Source: Dermacentor variabilis
Lineage: Eukaryota > Arthropoda > Arachnida > Ixodida > Ixodidae
Direction: 5' to 3'
DNA length: 64,000 bases
NCBI RefSeq assembly: GCF_050947875.1
Contig: NC_134572.1
Coordinates: forward strand, 155,641,105-155,705,104
Shown: piece after piece, positions 19,376 to 29,866 of the stretch
Position numbering within the stretch: position 1 is the first letter of the stretch
Layout: the number at the start of each line of letters is the position of its first letter
Made by a program: the position numbers and the translations under genes
Notes under the pieces: model-generated
Told to the model about the DNA's origin: nothing
Databases searched by the model: none
The model's input: the letters and a program-made list of their open reading frames with translations, nothing else

Positions 19376-22153
19376 TTAATATGGCTTCAGTCTGACCACA
19401 TTTACAGTTTCTGTGCGACGCCGGCATAGTGATGAGCTCACTTGTCCTTCTGGCGTAACTTCGTAGTTCAGGGGACTGATGCGGCGAAGTACTCGGTAAG
19501 GGCCGAAATAACGGCGCAAAAGCTTTTCGGACAGGCCGCGCGTCCGCAAGGGGGTCCACACCCATACTCTGTCGCCTGGTGCATACTCAACTTCCCTTCG
19601 CCGCAGGTTGTAACGGTCTGCGTCGATGCGCTGCCTTTGTTGAATGCGATGTCGCGCCAGCTGACGTGCTTCTTCGGCCCTCTGTGTAAAGTGACTGATG
19701 TCAGGGTTCTGCTCTGTACTGTCGCTGACAGGCAGCATTGCATCCAAGGGTGTGGTAACTGTTCGACCAAAAACAAGTTGGAATGGCGTTACTTGAGTGG
19801 TCTCTTGCAATGCTGTATTGTAGGCCAGTGTCGCATAGGGTAGGATCTTGTCCCATGTACGGTGCTCTAAGTCTACGTAAATTGACAACATATCGGTCAG
19901 CGTCCTGTTGAATCGCTCGGTTAACCCATTTGTTTGAGGGTGATAGGCAGTGGTTTTCCTGTGGCTGCTATGAGTCAATTTCATGATGGACTGCGTCAAA
20001 TCGGCTGTGAACGAAGTTCCTCGGTCCGTGATAATAACTGCATGGCCACCGTGTCGTAATACTATCTTGGTGACAAAGAATTCAGCCACTTCAATGGCTG
20101 TTGCACTTATTAGAGAGGATGTCTCGGCTTATCGGTTTAGGTAATCGGTCGCTACAACAATCCATCGTTTCCCTGATGACGATGTCGGGAAGGGACCAAG
20201 CAAGTCCATTCCTACTTGTTCGAACGGGGCTCCTGGTGGTTCTATTCGCTGAAGGAGGCCTGCGGATTTTAATGGAGGCGTTTTGCGTCTTTGGCAATCC
20301 CGACATGTTCGTACATAATGCTGTACTGAATTCAATAGCTTTGGCCAGTAGTACTTAGCATGAATTCGGGCGAACGTTCTGCTCACTCCGAGGTGTCCTG
20401 CTAATGGGTCATCGTGACAGGCTTCTAAGATTTCCTGTCGCAAAGCTGAAGGAACGACGAGTAGAAATTTTTCTGTGTTGTGCTCAAAATTTCTTTTGCA
20501 CAGGACGCCATTTCTCATCACATACGATGACAATCCTCGGCAGAAAACTCGCGGAACATGGACGGGATGTCCCTCGAGGTGCCTGATGAGTAGAAGCAAC
20601 TCAGCGTCAGACTGCTGGTATTTGGCCATCTGAGATGTGATCACGGCTCCAAGAAAGGGAAATTCGTGTCCATCTTTCACAGGAGCAGATTCGACCGGAG
20701 CACGTGATAAACAATCAGCGTCACTGTGCTTACGACCTGACTTGTACACGACCGTTATGTCGTATTCCTGCAGCCTCAGACTCCATCTAGCAAGTCGTCC
20801 AGAAGGATCTTTCAGGTTTGCAAGCCAGCACAATGAGTGATGGTCACTGATTGCTCCGAACGGTCTACCGTATAAGTATGGTCGCAATTTTCCTATGGCC
20901 CATATTACTGCGAGGCATTCTTTTTCTGTGGCTGAATAGTTGGTTTCAGCCCTCGAAAGAGTGCGCCTAGCGTATGCAATCACTATTTCCTCTCCGTTTT
21001 GCCATTTAACGAGGACGGCACCGAGTCCTAAATTGCTGGCGTCTGTGTGGATGTCTGTTTCCACTTCCTCATCAAAGTGCGCAAGGACCGGGTGGTTTTG
21101 AAGTCGCCGTCGCAGCTCATTGAATGCATCTTCTTGTTCACTGTGCCATACGAAAGGCATATCTTCTTTCGTTAATCGCGTTAACGGCTCGGCAATCTTC
21201 GAAAAATTTTTGACGAAACGCCTGTAATAGGCACAAAGTCCTAGGAATCGCCTAATGGCCTTTTTGTCGGTTGGTCTAGGAAACTTTTCTACTGCTGCGG
21301 TCTTCTCAGGGTCAGGACGGATGCCTTCAGAGCTAATCACGTTGCCGAGGAAAAGGAGCTGATGGAAGCCGAGGTGACATTTTCGCGGCTTTATCGTCAA
21401 CCCTGCTGAACTAATAGCTTCGAGCACAGTCCTTAGTCGTTTCACATGCTGAGCAAAGGTGGTAGAAAAAGTCACAACATCGTCAAGATAAACCAGACAG
21501 GACTGCCACTTTAACCCGGGGAGCACAGTGTCCATCATCCGCTGAAAGGTGGCAGGTGCGGAACAGAGGCCGGACGGAAGTGCCTTGAATTCGCATAGTC
21601 CGTCTGGTGTCACGAATGCTGTCTTCTCACGATCCCGTTCGTCCACTTCTATTTGCCAGTATCCGCTTTTGAAGTCGCGAGAGGAAAAGAATTTCGCATC
21701 CCGTAGTCTATCGAGGGTGTCATCGATCCTCGGAAGTGGATAGACATCCCGCTGTGTGACGACGGTTAGCTTCCGATAATCAACGCAGAAGCGCAAGGTC
21801 TGATCCCTTTTCTTTACCAGCACCACAGGCGAAGCCCACGGGCTGGTCGGTGGTTGAATTACGTCGTCTCTAAGCATTTCTTCGACTTGTTTGCTGATGA
21901 TCTCTCTCTCCTTCGATGACACTCGGTAGGGATGCTGGCAAATAGGTCTCCCAGCTTCGTCGACAATGATACGGTGTTTGGCGATGGATGTTCTCTGGAC
22001 TTTCGATGTCTTTGAGAAACACGAGGCGAATTCTCGTACAAGGTCCTCTATTTGCTGCTTCTGGCTCGGTGATAGTGCTGCTTCGATGTTGACGGATGCG
22101 AGTATGGAGTCTACGTTGTCAGACTCCAGTAGTGCAGCATCGGAAGATCTCAA
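19376..22153 (-). pseudogene. pol: E1 reverse transcriptase, RNase H and integrase with one stop
   Basis: One frame runs from 22153 to 19376, broken only by TAA at 20129-20131, where Tyr of the usual RYAET motif is expected. [56 protein letters not shown] (YLDD intact). One notable change is FSSRDFKSG, where SID is expected, so an Ile is lost beside the first catalytic Asp. RNase [32 protein letters not shown]. Integrase: HLGVSRTFARIHAKYYW and CRDCQRRK (HHCC finger), [27 protein letters not shown] (all three acidic residues), and GPY/F module RRYFGPYRVLRRISPLNYEV. Nearly functional apart from the stop and the join to protease. Confidence 0.93.
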
Positions 22154-22746
22154 ATCCGTAATCTGTTCATAATCGTTGAGACGTCATCGTCTCTAATCTG
22201 AAGCGCATCGAATTGTTCTTCACACTCAAATGTCGCGATGGCGTGCTTCGTTGAGAACGACACACAGGATTCCTGCAAGTTGATAACTGCACCGTTCGCC
22301 TGCAAAAAGTCCATTCCAATAATTAAATCCCTTGAGCACTCTGATAGGACAATTAAACTGGCGACGTATGTAAAGCCGCGTATTCCGATTCTTGAAGTAC
22401 ACCTGCCCACTGGGTTGATAAGGTGTACACCGGCGGTTCGAATTTGCGGTCCTCTCCAAGGAGTCAGCACTTTTTTCAGTCTTCCGGCAAGTACTATGCT
22501 CATAACGGAATAGTCTGCGCCTGTGTCTACTAAAGCAGTAATTTCGCAGCCATCTATAAACACACATAAATCGCAAGCAACGTCACTCGTTTCGCAACTG
22601 TGCTCGCGTCCTTCGTTATATTTCAGAATCAGCGCTGGAGGCTCCGTTCTTGCGTCGGCAGCGGCCTCACCTCCACAGGTCGCCGGTATTAGTTTTCCCG
22701 ACGTGGGCTTTGGGGTCGTCGCCTTGGGGAGCTGGAGGATGGACAC
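22150..22746 (-). pseudogene. pro: E1 protease, disconnected from RT
   Basis: The retroviral-type aspartic protease core reads [13 protein letters not shown] (catalytic Asp intact), then GPQIRTAGVHLINPVGRCTS and [19 protein letters not shown] (flap and second-turn regions). It overlaps the gag end by 58 bp in another frame, so expression would need a frameshift. Compared with E2, about 80 residues between protease and RT are missing, and the deletion leaves RT in a third frame starting at 22153. The protein would mature Gag-Pol in particles. Here it would end early and free of RT. Confidence 0.88.
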
Positions 22747-24056
22747 GGTCTTGGTGATCGATACCTCAGTGGCACTGTTGATCGAGGTCGGTGTTGCTGT
22801 GAAGTCTGCGGGCTTTGGCGCGTTGACAAATACTCCTGGATCTCGAAAGGGCGTTCACCGTTTCTTGGGCAAGGAGCGTTTACGGAGAACCCCCGAAGTC
22901 GCGCTCCGCGGTATTCGCACATCGTGTAGAGATGACTAGCTTCGCCGCAGTGGTAGTACAGCGGGATTCTATCAGGAATGCGCGATATGTCAGCCTTCCG
23001 GAATCTCGTCTCCGGCGGAGACGGCAAGAACCGAGGTTCGGGTACATGCGCAGTTGCCATGACGAAAGTACGTCCTGGAGATCCTCTGAGTACCTCGGCG
23101 TACGATACCGTTGGCCGTACCGGTGACGACGCTTGCGGCTGTGCTGGCGGGTGCTGTTCACCGACTGCTTGTCTCACTTCTTCGCGAACCATTTCTGCTA
23201 ACGAAGAGACCGCTGCGGGGCCGTTGTTCAGCTGTTGCCTCTGGAGCTCTTCTCGAACCACAGATCTTATGAGTTTTCGCAAGACCTCGACGCTGTTCCC
23301 GAACACTGCCGACATTGCATCCATAGAGGTGACGTTCATATTGCGGCTGTAGAGTCTCGCACGCTGTTGAAGAGTCCTTTCCATAGTTGTCGCCTCGGAG
23401 CGGAATTCGGCGACGGTGCGTGTAGGGCTGCGAACCAAACCAGCAAAAAGCTCCTGCTTCACACCGCGCATCAGGTGCCGAAGCTTCTTGTCCTCGCTCA
23501 TGCTCGGGTCGGCCCGGCGGAATAAGCGGGACATATCTTCGGGATACATTGCCACGCTTTCGTTGTTTCGCTGGCTTCTTGCTTGCAAAGCGGCTTCAGC
23601 TCTTTCCCGGCGGTCTGTGCTCGGATACGTGGGCAGCAGCTCGGGTCGGAAGTCATCCCTTGACCGGAGGACAGCTTCGTGGTTTTCAAACCCCGTTCGC
23701 GCACAGTCTTGCATTGCGAAGTAAACGTTGCGGAGCTTCCGGTTTGCGTCCCATCCATTGCTGTCAGCGGCGCGCTCGAAGCCTTCCAACCAGTCCTCGG
23801 CGTCTTCGAAGGTGTCGCCGTGAAAAGGCTCGGGACTTCGCGGCTGATCAACAACGATGCGGGTTGAGGCTGTCTGAGATGTCATTTCTGTGTTGCCTGC
23901 TGCTGCTATTATAGTCTGCTCCGGCAAAAGAGGAAACTCGGGCGGCTCACCACGTAGGCGACGGCTCGTGTGCTGGTGGACAGGCGTGAACTCGTTGGGT
24001 CTGAGATGGTGTGGTTCCGGGCTGCTTTCTCCAACTCGAATTGGGCTGGAAATCAT
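22689..24056 (-). CDS. gag: E1 Gag, intact frame, altered zinc knuckle
   Basis: 455 residues from the ATG at 24056, about 20 nt inside the 5' LTR edge. The N-terminus is basic and proline-rich (HTSRRLRGEPPEFPLLPEQT). The capsid-like retrotransposon Gag domain (about residues 70-250) has FHGDTFEDAEDWLEGFERAA, then VYFAMQDCARTGFENHE, and MYPEDMSRLFRRADPSMSED with MRGVKQELFAGLVRSP. A coiled-coil-like ELQRQQLNN segment and proline-rich linker follow. The knuckle reads YYHCGEASHLYTMC, with the first Cys replaced by Tyr and Gly-His changed to Ser-His. The C-terminus is Arg/Ser/Pro-rich (RRRPQSPRREN). It resembles E2 Gag across its length. The family packages element RNA. Confidence 0.88.
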   Translation of the reverse strand: MISSPIRVGESSPEPHHLRPNEFTPVHQHTSRRLRGEPPEFPLLPEQTIIAAAGNTEMTSQTASTRIVVDQPRSPEPFHGDTFEDAEDWLEGFERAADSNGWDANRKLRNVYFAMQDCARTGFENHEAVLRSRDDFRPELLPTYPSTDRRERAEAALQARSQRNNESVAMYPEDMSRLFRRADPSMSEDKKLRHLMRGVKQELFAGLVRSPTRTVAEFRSEATTMERTLQQRARLYSRNMNVTSMDAMSAVFGNSVEVLRKLIRSVVREELQRQQLNNGPAAVSSLAEMVREEVRQAVGEQHPPAQPQASSPVRPTVSYAEVLRGSPGRTFVMATAHVPEPRFLPSPPETRFRKADISRIPDRIPLYYHCGEASHLYTMCEYRGARLRGFSVNAPCPRNGERPFEIQEYLSTRQSPQTSQQHRPRSTVPLRYRSPRPCPSSSSPRRRPQSPRREN

Positions 24057-24078
24057 TACCCCGTACCTCCACCTGAAT

Positions 24079-24377
24079 TGTAACGGATAGTTAAGGGAAT
24101 TCAGATAAAACTATTTATTGTGGGCGAACTTGTGCCCTGGCGGTAAATAAAAAGCACTGCCGCGTTCTAAACGGAAGATCAGGAAGCCCTTCTTCTCTCT
24201 CAAGCGACGCTTCACTTCGTCTTCTTCTTGCAGACGCCGACAACGGCCATCTGCGATGCGAGTGCGTGCGGCGAAAACACGTGCCATTATTTCGTCGTCT
24301 TTTCTTCCAATACGTCGTTGTCGTCTTAAAGGGGCGCACGAACCTGCGAGCGTTGTTTAAATGTTGCTGCCTTGTAT

Positions 24378-24379
<2 letters not shown>
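24079..24379 (-). repeat. 5' LTR of E1
   Basis: 301 bp. Its inner edge is followed (minus strand) by ATTCAGGTGGAGGTACGGGG, a one-base variant of the CTGGTGGAGG primer site seen in E2 and E4. This supports a shared tRNA primer. Confidence 0.95.

Positions 24380-24427
<48 letters not shown>
24380..24427. repeat. (TA)n tract between E1 and E2
   Basis: 48 bp of pure TA repeat is shared as the flank of both elements. The two insertions therefore sit in what was probably one microsatellite. Confidence 0.97.
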
Positions 24428-24430
<3 letters not shown>

Positions 24431-24601
24431 CACGTGCTAACGCAGGAGTAAGTGACAGTACGAGCAGCCAGAGACGAAAAAATGCCAAGCACTAAGCGAC
24501 GGTTCTCCAGCTGGCGCGGGATCCTTGACCTCGTCGACTTCTTCGCCGTTTTGCTGGGCACGCAATGCTGAATGGTCGCTGGCTCATAACACCAGGTTGC
24601 A
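24428..24601 (-). repeat. 3' LTR of E2
   Basis: 174 bp; on the minus strand it begins TGCAACCTGGTG and ends CACGTGACA. The PPT-like run ggagggggaataa precedes it on the minus strand. Confidence 0.95.
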
Positions 24602-24850
24602 TTATTCCCCCTCCCTATGAAGTATCGACTCGATGCTCAAACACAAGACGTACACGGGAAGTACGCACATTAGGTAAGACATTAAAAAAAGGGAAAAAGC
24701 GCTAGCACACATACGGGCATGCACACGAGGCAAAAAAAATTGGGTTCTGTCGTCGGGAACAAAAAAATAGAAAAAAAGCACTTCGCAGTTGTTTGGAGGA
24801 CGACGCGATGACAGCAAAAACAAAAGTTTGTTTCACCGGTAGACTTAACA

Positions 24851-25759
24851 TCACCGTGCAAAATACGGCTTGAGGCGGACGACTTGTACAGTCTCTGCAC
24901 GTGGTAAACGGCGCTTGGGCGATGGTAGGTCTCCGTCCGGAACCACTTCATAATTCACGTCACTTACACGCCTTAGTACCGTGTGTGGTCCGAAGTACTT
25001 GCTCAGGAGTTTCTCGCTGAGGCCTCGCCGTCTAATGGGGGTCCAAACCCAAACTTGGTCACCAGGCTCATAGGTAACTTGTCGATGGTGAAGATTGTAC
25101 CTTATGGCATCGGTACACTGCTGCTGTCGTATGTGGACACGGGCCAGTTGACGGGCTTCCTCGGCACGCTGAATGTACTCCTCGACGTCCGGAGCTAACT
25201 GGTCGAGCTGATCGATGTCTTCATATGGAATCATGGCGTCGAGCATAGTTTGAACATCTCGACCATAAACGAGGCGAAACGGCGTGAATCGTGTAGTTTC
25301 TTGTGTGGCAGTGTTGTACGCAAACGTTACGTACGGCAGGATTTCGTCCCACGTTTTGTGCTGCACATCAACGTACATAGAGAGCATGTCTGCCAGTGTT
25401 TTGTTTAGTCTTTCTGTCAAACCATTAGTCTGAGGGTGGTATGCAGTGGTCTTTCGATGACTCGTGTAACTCAACTTGAAGATGTCGTCCAGAAGCTTCG
25501 CCGTAAATGCCGTCCCTCGGTCAGTGATGATGAATGATGGTGCGCCATGCCGAAGCACAATGTGATGCATAAAAAACTGGGCAACTTCAGATGCTGTCCC
25601 GCGTGGTAGTGCCTTCGTCTCAGCGTAACGCGTCAAGTAGTCAGTAGCGACAATGATCCACTTATTGCCGGAGGAAGACAAGGGAAATGGTCCAAGAAGG
25701 TCCATTCCAACTTGATCAAACGGCGTACGTGGAGGGTCGATGGGTCGTAGAAGGCCTGA
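24851..25759 (-). pseudogene. E2 integrase core and C-terminus
   Basis: The frame 25705-24851 is open: MDLLGPFPLSSSG (first Asp), ITDRGTAFT (second), NGLTERLNKT (Glu), then TFAYNTATQETTRFTPF, and the GPY/F module SKYFGPHTVLRRVSDVNYEV (Tyr changed to His in GPY). It ends at RLKPYFAR. Directly upstream the zinc-finger half (the CxxC part) is deleted and the frame shifted: HLG of the finger is followed at once by the linker before the core. The core itself looks catalytically complete. Confidence 0.9.
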
Positions 25760-28413
25760 GTCCTTGTGGAACCCAAGTGACCAGATGTCGGCTCGTCATG
25801 GCAGGCTAATAGAATGTCGTCGCGAAGGGCTTGAGGCACTACAAGAAGATGTGGTTTGTCGCCGGCACCTGTGTTTCTTTTGTATAAGATGCCCTCTCGA
25901 AGGCAAAATGATGACAACCGTCGCGAAAGTGGGCGAGGAATGGACGCGATGCTGCCTTCTAAGTGATCAATTATGGGCCTTAACTCAGCGTCCGATCGCT
26001 GTGTAGCGAGGAGGTCCGGTCTGCTGAGGGCTCCCAGGAAGGAGCTGTCGTCTTCCTCGTCAGGATTCGGAGATTCAACAGGTGCTCTTGATAGCGTGTC
26101 AGCATCTTCATGTTTCCTACCTGACTTGTATACGATGGTGATGTTAAATTACTGGAGTCGCAGACTCCAACGTGCCAATCGTCCAGAAGGGTCTCGGAGG
26201 TTGGTCAACCAGCACAAAGCGTGATGATCGGTCACAACTTTAAATAGCCGCCCGTAGAGATACGGCCTAAACTTTGTAGTAGCCCAAATAACCGCGAGGC
26301 ACTCCTTCTCTGTGGTGGAATAATTGTACTCTGCCCGTGACAGAGTGCGGCTCGCGTAGGCGATAACTCGTTCAGTTCCGTCTTGCCGTTGCACCAGGAT
26401 AGCTCCAAGACCGATATTGCTGGCGTCAGTGCGTACTTCTGTGTCAGCATCCTCATCAAAATGACCGAGCACAGGAGGAGAAGACAATCGATGTTGTAGC
26501 TCCGCAAAGGCAGTCTGTTGTTCATCAGTCCATAGGAATGGCACGTCGTCACGTGTAAGGCGAAATAGCGGCTCTGCAATCTTCGAAAAATTTTCAATGA
26601 AACGTCGATAATAGGCACACAACCCCAAAAACCGTCGGACACTTTTCTTGTCGGTTGGAGTGGGAAAAGCAGCTACGGCATCAGTCTTCTCGGGATCGGG
26701 CCGAACACCTGCCGCGCTCACGACGTGACCAAGGAACTTCAGTTCCTCGTAACCGAAATGGCATTTCTCTGGCTTGAGTGTAAGGTCAGCCAATCGAATG
26801 GCTTCGAGTACATTCCGAAGGCGTCGAAGGTGCTCGTCAAAAGTCTCCGAAAAGATAACGACATCATCGAGATAGACGAGGCAGCTTTTCCATTTGAGGT
26901 CAGCGAGAACGGTATCCATCATTCGCTGGAATGTGGCTGGAGCGGAACAGAGGCCGAAAGGGAGTACTCTAAATTCGTAAAGGCCGTCCGGAGTCACAAA
27001 CGCAGTTTTCTCGCGGTCCCGCTCATCTACTTCAATTTGCCAGTAGCCACTTTTCAGATCGATAGAGGAGAAATACTTCGCGCGCCTCAATCTATCCAGA
27101 GAATCGTCGACACGAGGCAACGGGTACACGTCTTTCTTTGTGACGTTGTTTAGCTTCCGGTAGTCCACACAAAACCGAAGCGTACCATCTTTCTTTTTAA
27201 CGAGAACGACTGGCGATGACCAGGGACTGCATGAAGGCTGTATTACGCCGTCTTGAAGCATTTGCTTCACCTGCGTTTGAATCGCATGTCGTTCTGTCGG
27301 GGAAACACGATAAGGCTGTTGCCGTATGGGGGGCACGTCGTCATAGGTGATGATACGGTGTTTCGTAATCGACGTTTGACGTATCTTCGACGACCGTGCA
27401 AAGCAAGAGTGGAACTCGAGCAACAGCTCGCGTAGGGGTTGTTTGTTCTCTTCAGGAAGCGTTGGACTAATGTCGACGTTGCGTATAGGTGGTTCAGCAT
27501 TGTCAATTGCCTCGGAAACAAAACACTCAGTGACATCAGCGATCGGGTCGGCGTAGGCGATGACAGTACCGGGGAAAAGGTGCCGGTGTTCGTAGCTGAA
27601 GTTCGTGACAAGAACGTCACAGTGGCCATCATGGAGATGAATAAGGCTTCTTGCTACGCAAACACCTTGAGAAAGCAGGAGAGAGCGATTGCTTTCAGCG
27701 ACCGCTTCCCCGTATAAGAGTCTGTCACATGCCACCTGAACCACGACACTTGCACGTGGTGGTAACGTGACAGCGTCGTCGATGACACGAAGAGGTGCTC
27801 GAGGGTGGATGGTGTTGGTCGTCGCTGCGGCGCTCTTTGTCGAGAAAGTGACGAGGCGTTCTCGAATGTCGATGATAGCTCCGTGCTCCCTGAGAAACTC
27901 CATACCGATGATTAGGTCTCGAGAACACTGAGGGAGAATGCTTAAGCTGGCAACAAACGTGGAGCCACGAATCTGTATTGTTGCCGTGCACATGCCGAGG
28001 GGGGTGATGATGTGCCCGCCAGCTGTACGAACTGGCGTTTGATTCCAAGGCGTCGTCACTTTCTTCAGAAGGGTGGCCAGTTTTTCGCTGATTATAGAAG
28101 AATCCGCTCCAGTGTCCACTAAAGCAGTCCATTCGCGACCGTCGAGCAGTACAGGAATGTCCAAGGAAATTCTTTTTCTGTAATCAGCGGGTACTGTCGT
28201 CGTCGGTGTATCGTCGGTCCGTGTACGCGTCAGTAGGGGTCCTTGAGTACGTCCAGACTGAGCGGCCTCGCCCCCGAAGGCCGCTGTGGTTAGTTTTCCC
28301 GGCGCGGGCTGGGCGACCGACCCCGCACCACGCTCGAATACGTACGGCGAGTCGGAGAAAACCGCCGTGGCGAAGGGGAGCGTGACTGGTGTCGAGTTGA
28401 TGGGGATCCGCAC
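25760..28413 (-). pseudogene. pol: E2 protease, reverse transcriptase, RNase H (one stop)
   Basis: Long frame 28413-26149, then TAA at 26149-26151 in the place of Glu of the usual RLQEF motif, then the same frame continues through the connection domain to about 25770. Protease: [16 protein letters not shown] and [16 protein letters not shown]. The spacer between protease and RT is complete here (about 100 residues), unlike in E0 and E1. [55 protein letters not shown], with catalytic residues intact. RNase [44 protein letters not shown]. Overlaps gag by about 124 nt in another frame. Confidence 0.93.
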
Positions 28414-29620
28414 TGCTGGGCAACGTATTGTTCAATTTCCGGAGGACGCTGGCCGAACCTAGGTCGCGGCGAGTTTGCTGAAAATCCGCGTAGTCCGAGC
28501 TCTCGATAGGAGCACTGTCGGTAGACGCGCCCAGCTTCGCCACAGTGAAAGCAAAGGGGACGGCGATCAGGTGCCCGCCACACGTCTGATTTCCTTGGGG
28601 CCCGTCGGTGGTCCTGGTAATACGAGGCCGCATGGCCGGGCACGCGGTGCGAAGCGGGGAGGGAGGTGGGGCAGGTTGCCTCAAAGCTTGCGCATACGAC
28701 ATACGGGAGCTGTCAGTTCTTAGCGGTCGAGCTTCTGTGTTGAAGGGTGGTTCTCTTAGCGTTTGCTGGACTTCGTCACGGAGAACGCTGGACAAGGAGT
28801 TGAGCGTCGGCTGTGAGGGTACCGACAGCTTCTGGAGTTCTTCGCGGATTACGGAGCGAATGAGCTCTCGAAAGAAATCGACGTGGCCCCCGAGAGCTCC
28901 GAAGAAGTCCGTAGGTGAGGCAGCGTTCACTTGGCGTTCGTATGATGGTGCCCGCTGCCGAAGCGTCTGTTCCGTGGTGACGGCCTCGGAAAGAAATTCT
29001 GACACAGTCTTGGGAGGACTGCGCACGAGACCGCCGAACAGCTGCTCTTTCACTCCGCGCATCAGGTACCGCACCTTCTTTTCTTCCGACATGATGGGGT
29101 CGGCTCGTCGAAAGAGACGCGTCATGTCCTCGACATACATTGCGACACCTTCGTTCGGCATTTGTATACGGGACTGGAGATCACGCTCAGCTCGCTCCCA
29201 GCGATGAGGGCTCGCATACGTCTCAAGAATCCGGCGTTTGAATTCTGCCCATGAATTTAGGGCATCTGCGCGGTTCTCGTACCAAACACGTGCACCATCG
29301 TTCAGGCTGAAATATACGTTTTTCAGTTTCTCTGCGTCATCCCACTTGTTGAACGCGGCAACACGTTCATAGTGGACCAGCCAATCTTCAACATCCTCAT
29401 GTATGGCGCCGTGGAAGGGATTTGGCGTTCGCGGATTCAGTAGCGTACACTGAATCGGCGTTGGGCCTTCCATACCTGTTGGCGTGGTCGGAGCTGCCAT
29501 TTTCTCTGCGAGGAGTCCAAACTCAGGGGCTTGTCCACGGATCCTTCTGCTGGCGCGGTGTACAGGCGTAACCACCGGTACGGGGCTGGAGCTCCTGCTG
29601 CTCGGAGGGGTGTTGTGCAT
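28290..29620 (-). pseudogene. gag: E2 Gag with one frameshift
   Basis: Starts at the ATG at 29620. The capsid part has FHGAIHEDVEDWLVHYERVA, VYFSLNDGARVWYENRA, MYVEDMTRLFRRADPIMSEE and LMRGVKEQLFGGLVRSPPKT. Around 28640 the frame shifts by one, after which 28643-28290 gives the zinc knuckle CFHCGEAGRVYRQC (all four ligands in CCHC spacing except Gly-His is Gly-Arg) and a Ser/Arg-rich tail ending [11 protein letters not shown], matching E1. The frameshift is the only break seen. Confidence 0.9.
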
Positions 29621-29650
29621 AGATTAGATTACCCCGCACCTCCACCAGTT

Positions 29651-29822
29651 TGTCACGTGCTAACGCAGGAGTAAGTGATAGTACGAGCAGCCAGAGACGA
29701 AAAAATGCCAAGCACTAAGCGACGGTTCTCCAGCTGGCGCGGGATCCTTGACCTCGTCGTCTTCTTCGCCGTTTTGCTGGGCACGCAATGCTGAACGGTC
29801 GCTGGCTCATAACACCAGGTGG

Positions 29823-29824
<2 letters not shown>
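29651..29824 (-). repeat. 5' LTR of E2
   Basis: 174 bp, same length as its partner. Next to it, on the minus strand, AACTGGTGGAGGTGCGG is the primer binding site. Confidence 0.95.

Positions 29825-29865
<41 letters not shown>
29825..29865. repeat. (TA)n tract, right edge of E2
   Basis: 41 bp of TA repeat immediately after the LTR terminal CA, then gcgagacagagggag flanking DNA. Confidence 0.97.

Positions 29866-29866
<1 letters not shown>

Larger units (their letters stand above)
18954..24379 (-). mobile_element. Ty3/Gypsy element E1, near-complete, 5.4 kb
   Basis: LTRs of 298 and 301 bp in direct orientation (18954-19251 and 24079-24379) begin TG and end CA. By eye they differ at about 13 positions plus a 3-bp indel (about 4 percent). 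Internally: a polypurine tract (reverse of ttatcccccctcc, 19252-19264), gag, protease, RT, RNase H and integrase. Only a short list of lesions was seen: a deletion between protease and RT, one nonsense codon in integrase, and a degraded zinc knuckle. Both sides are (TA)n, giving an ATAT-type target duplication that cannot be resolved within the repeat. Confidence 0.95.
24428..29824 (-). mobile_element. Ty3/Gypsy element E2, 5.4 kb, young
   Basis: 174-bp LTRs at 24428-24601 and 29651-29824 differ at only 4 positions by eye (2.3 percent), the lowest of any element here. Between them: a PPT (reverse of ttattccccctccc), pol, gag, and a primer site (CTGGTGGAGGTGCGGGG on the minus strand) at the right LTR. 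Both flanks are (TA)n. Lesions seen: a frameshift in gag near 28640, a TAA at 26149-26151 in RNase H, and a deletion plus frameshift in the integrase zinc finger near 25760. Same lineage as E1 and E4. Confidence 0.95.

Noticed and set aside
18954..29824. Plus-strand open frames of 100-200 codons within E1 and E2
   Set aside because: They are shadows of the minus-strand gag and pol genes; the conserved motifs are only on the minus strand.
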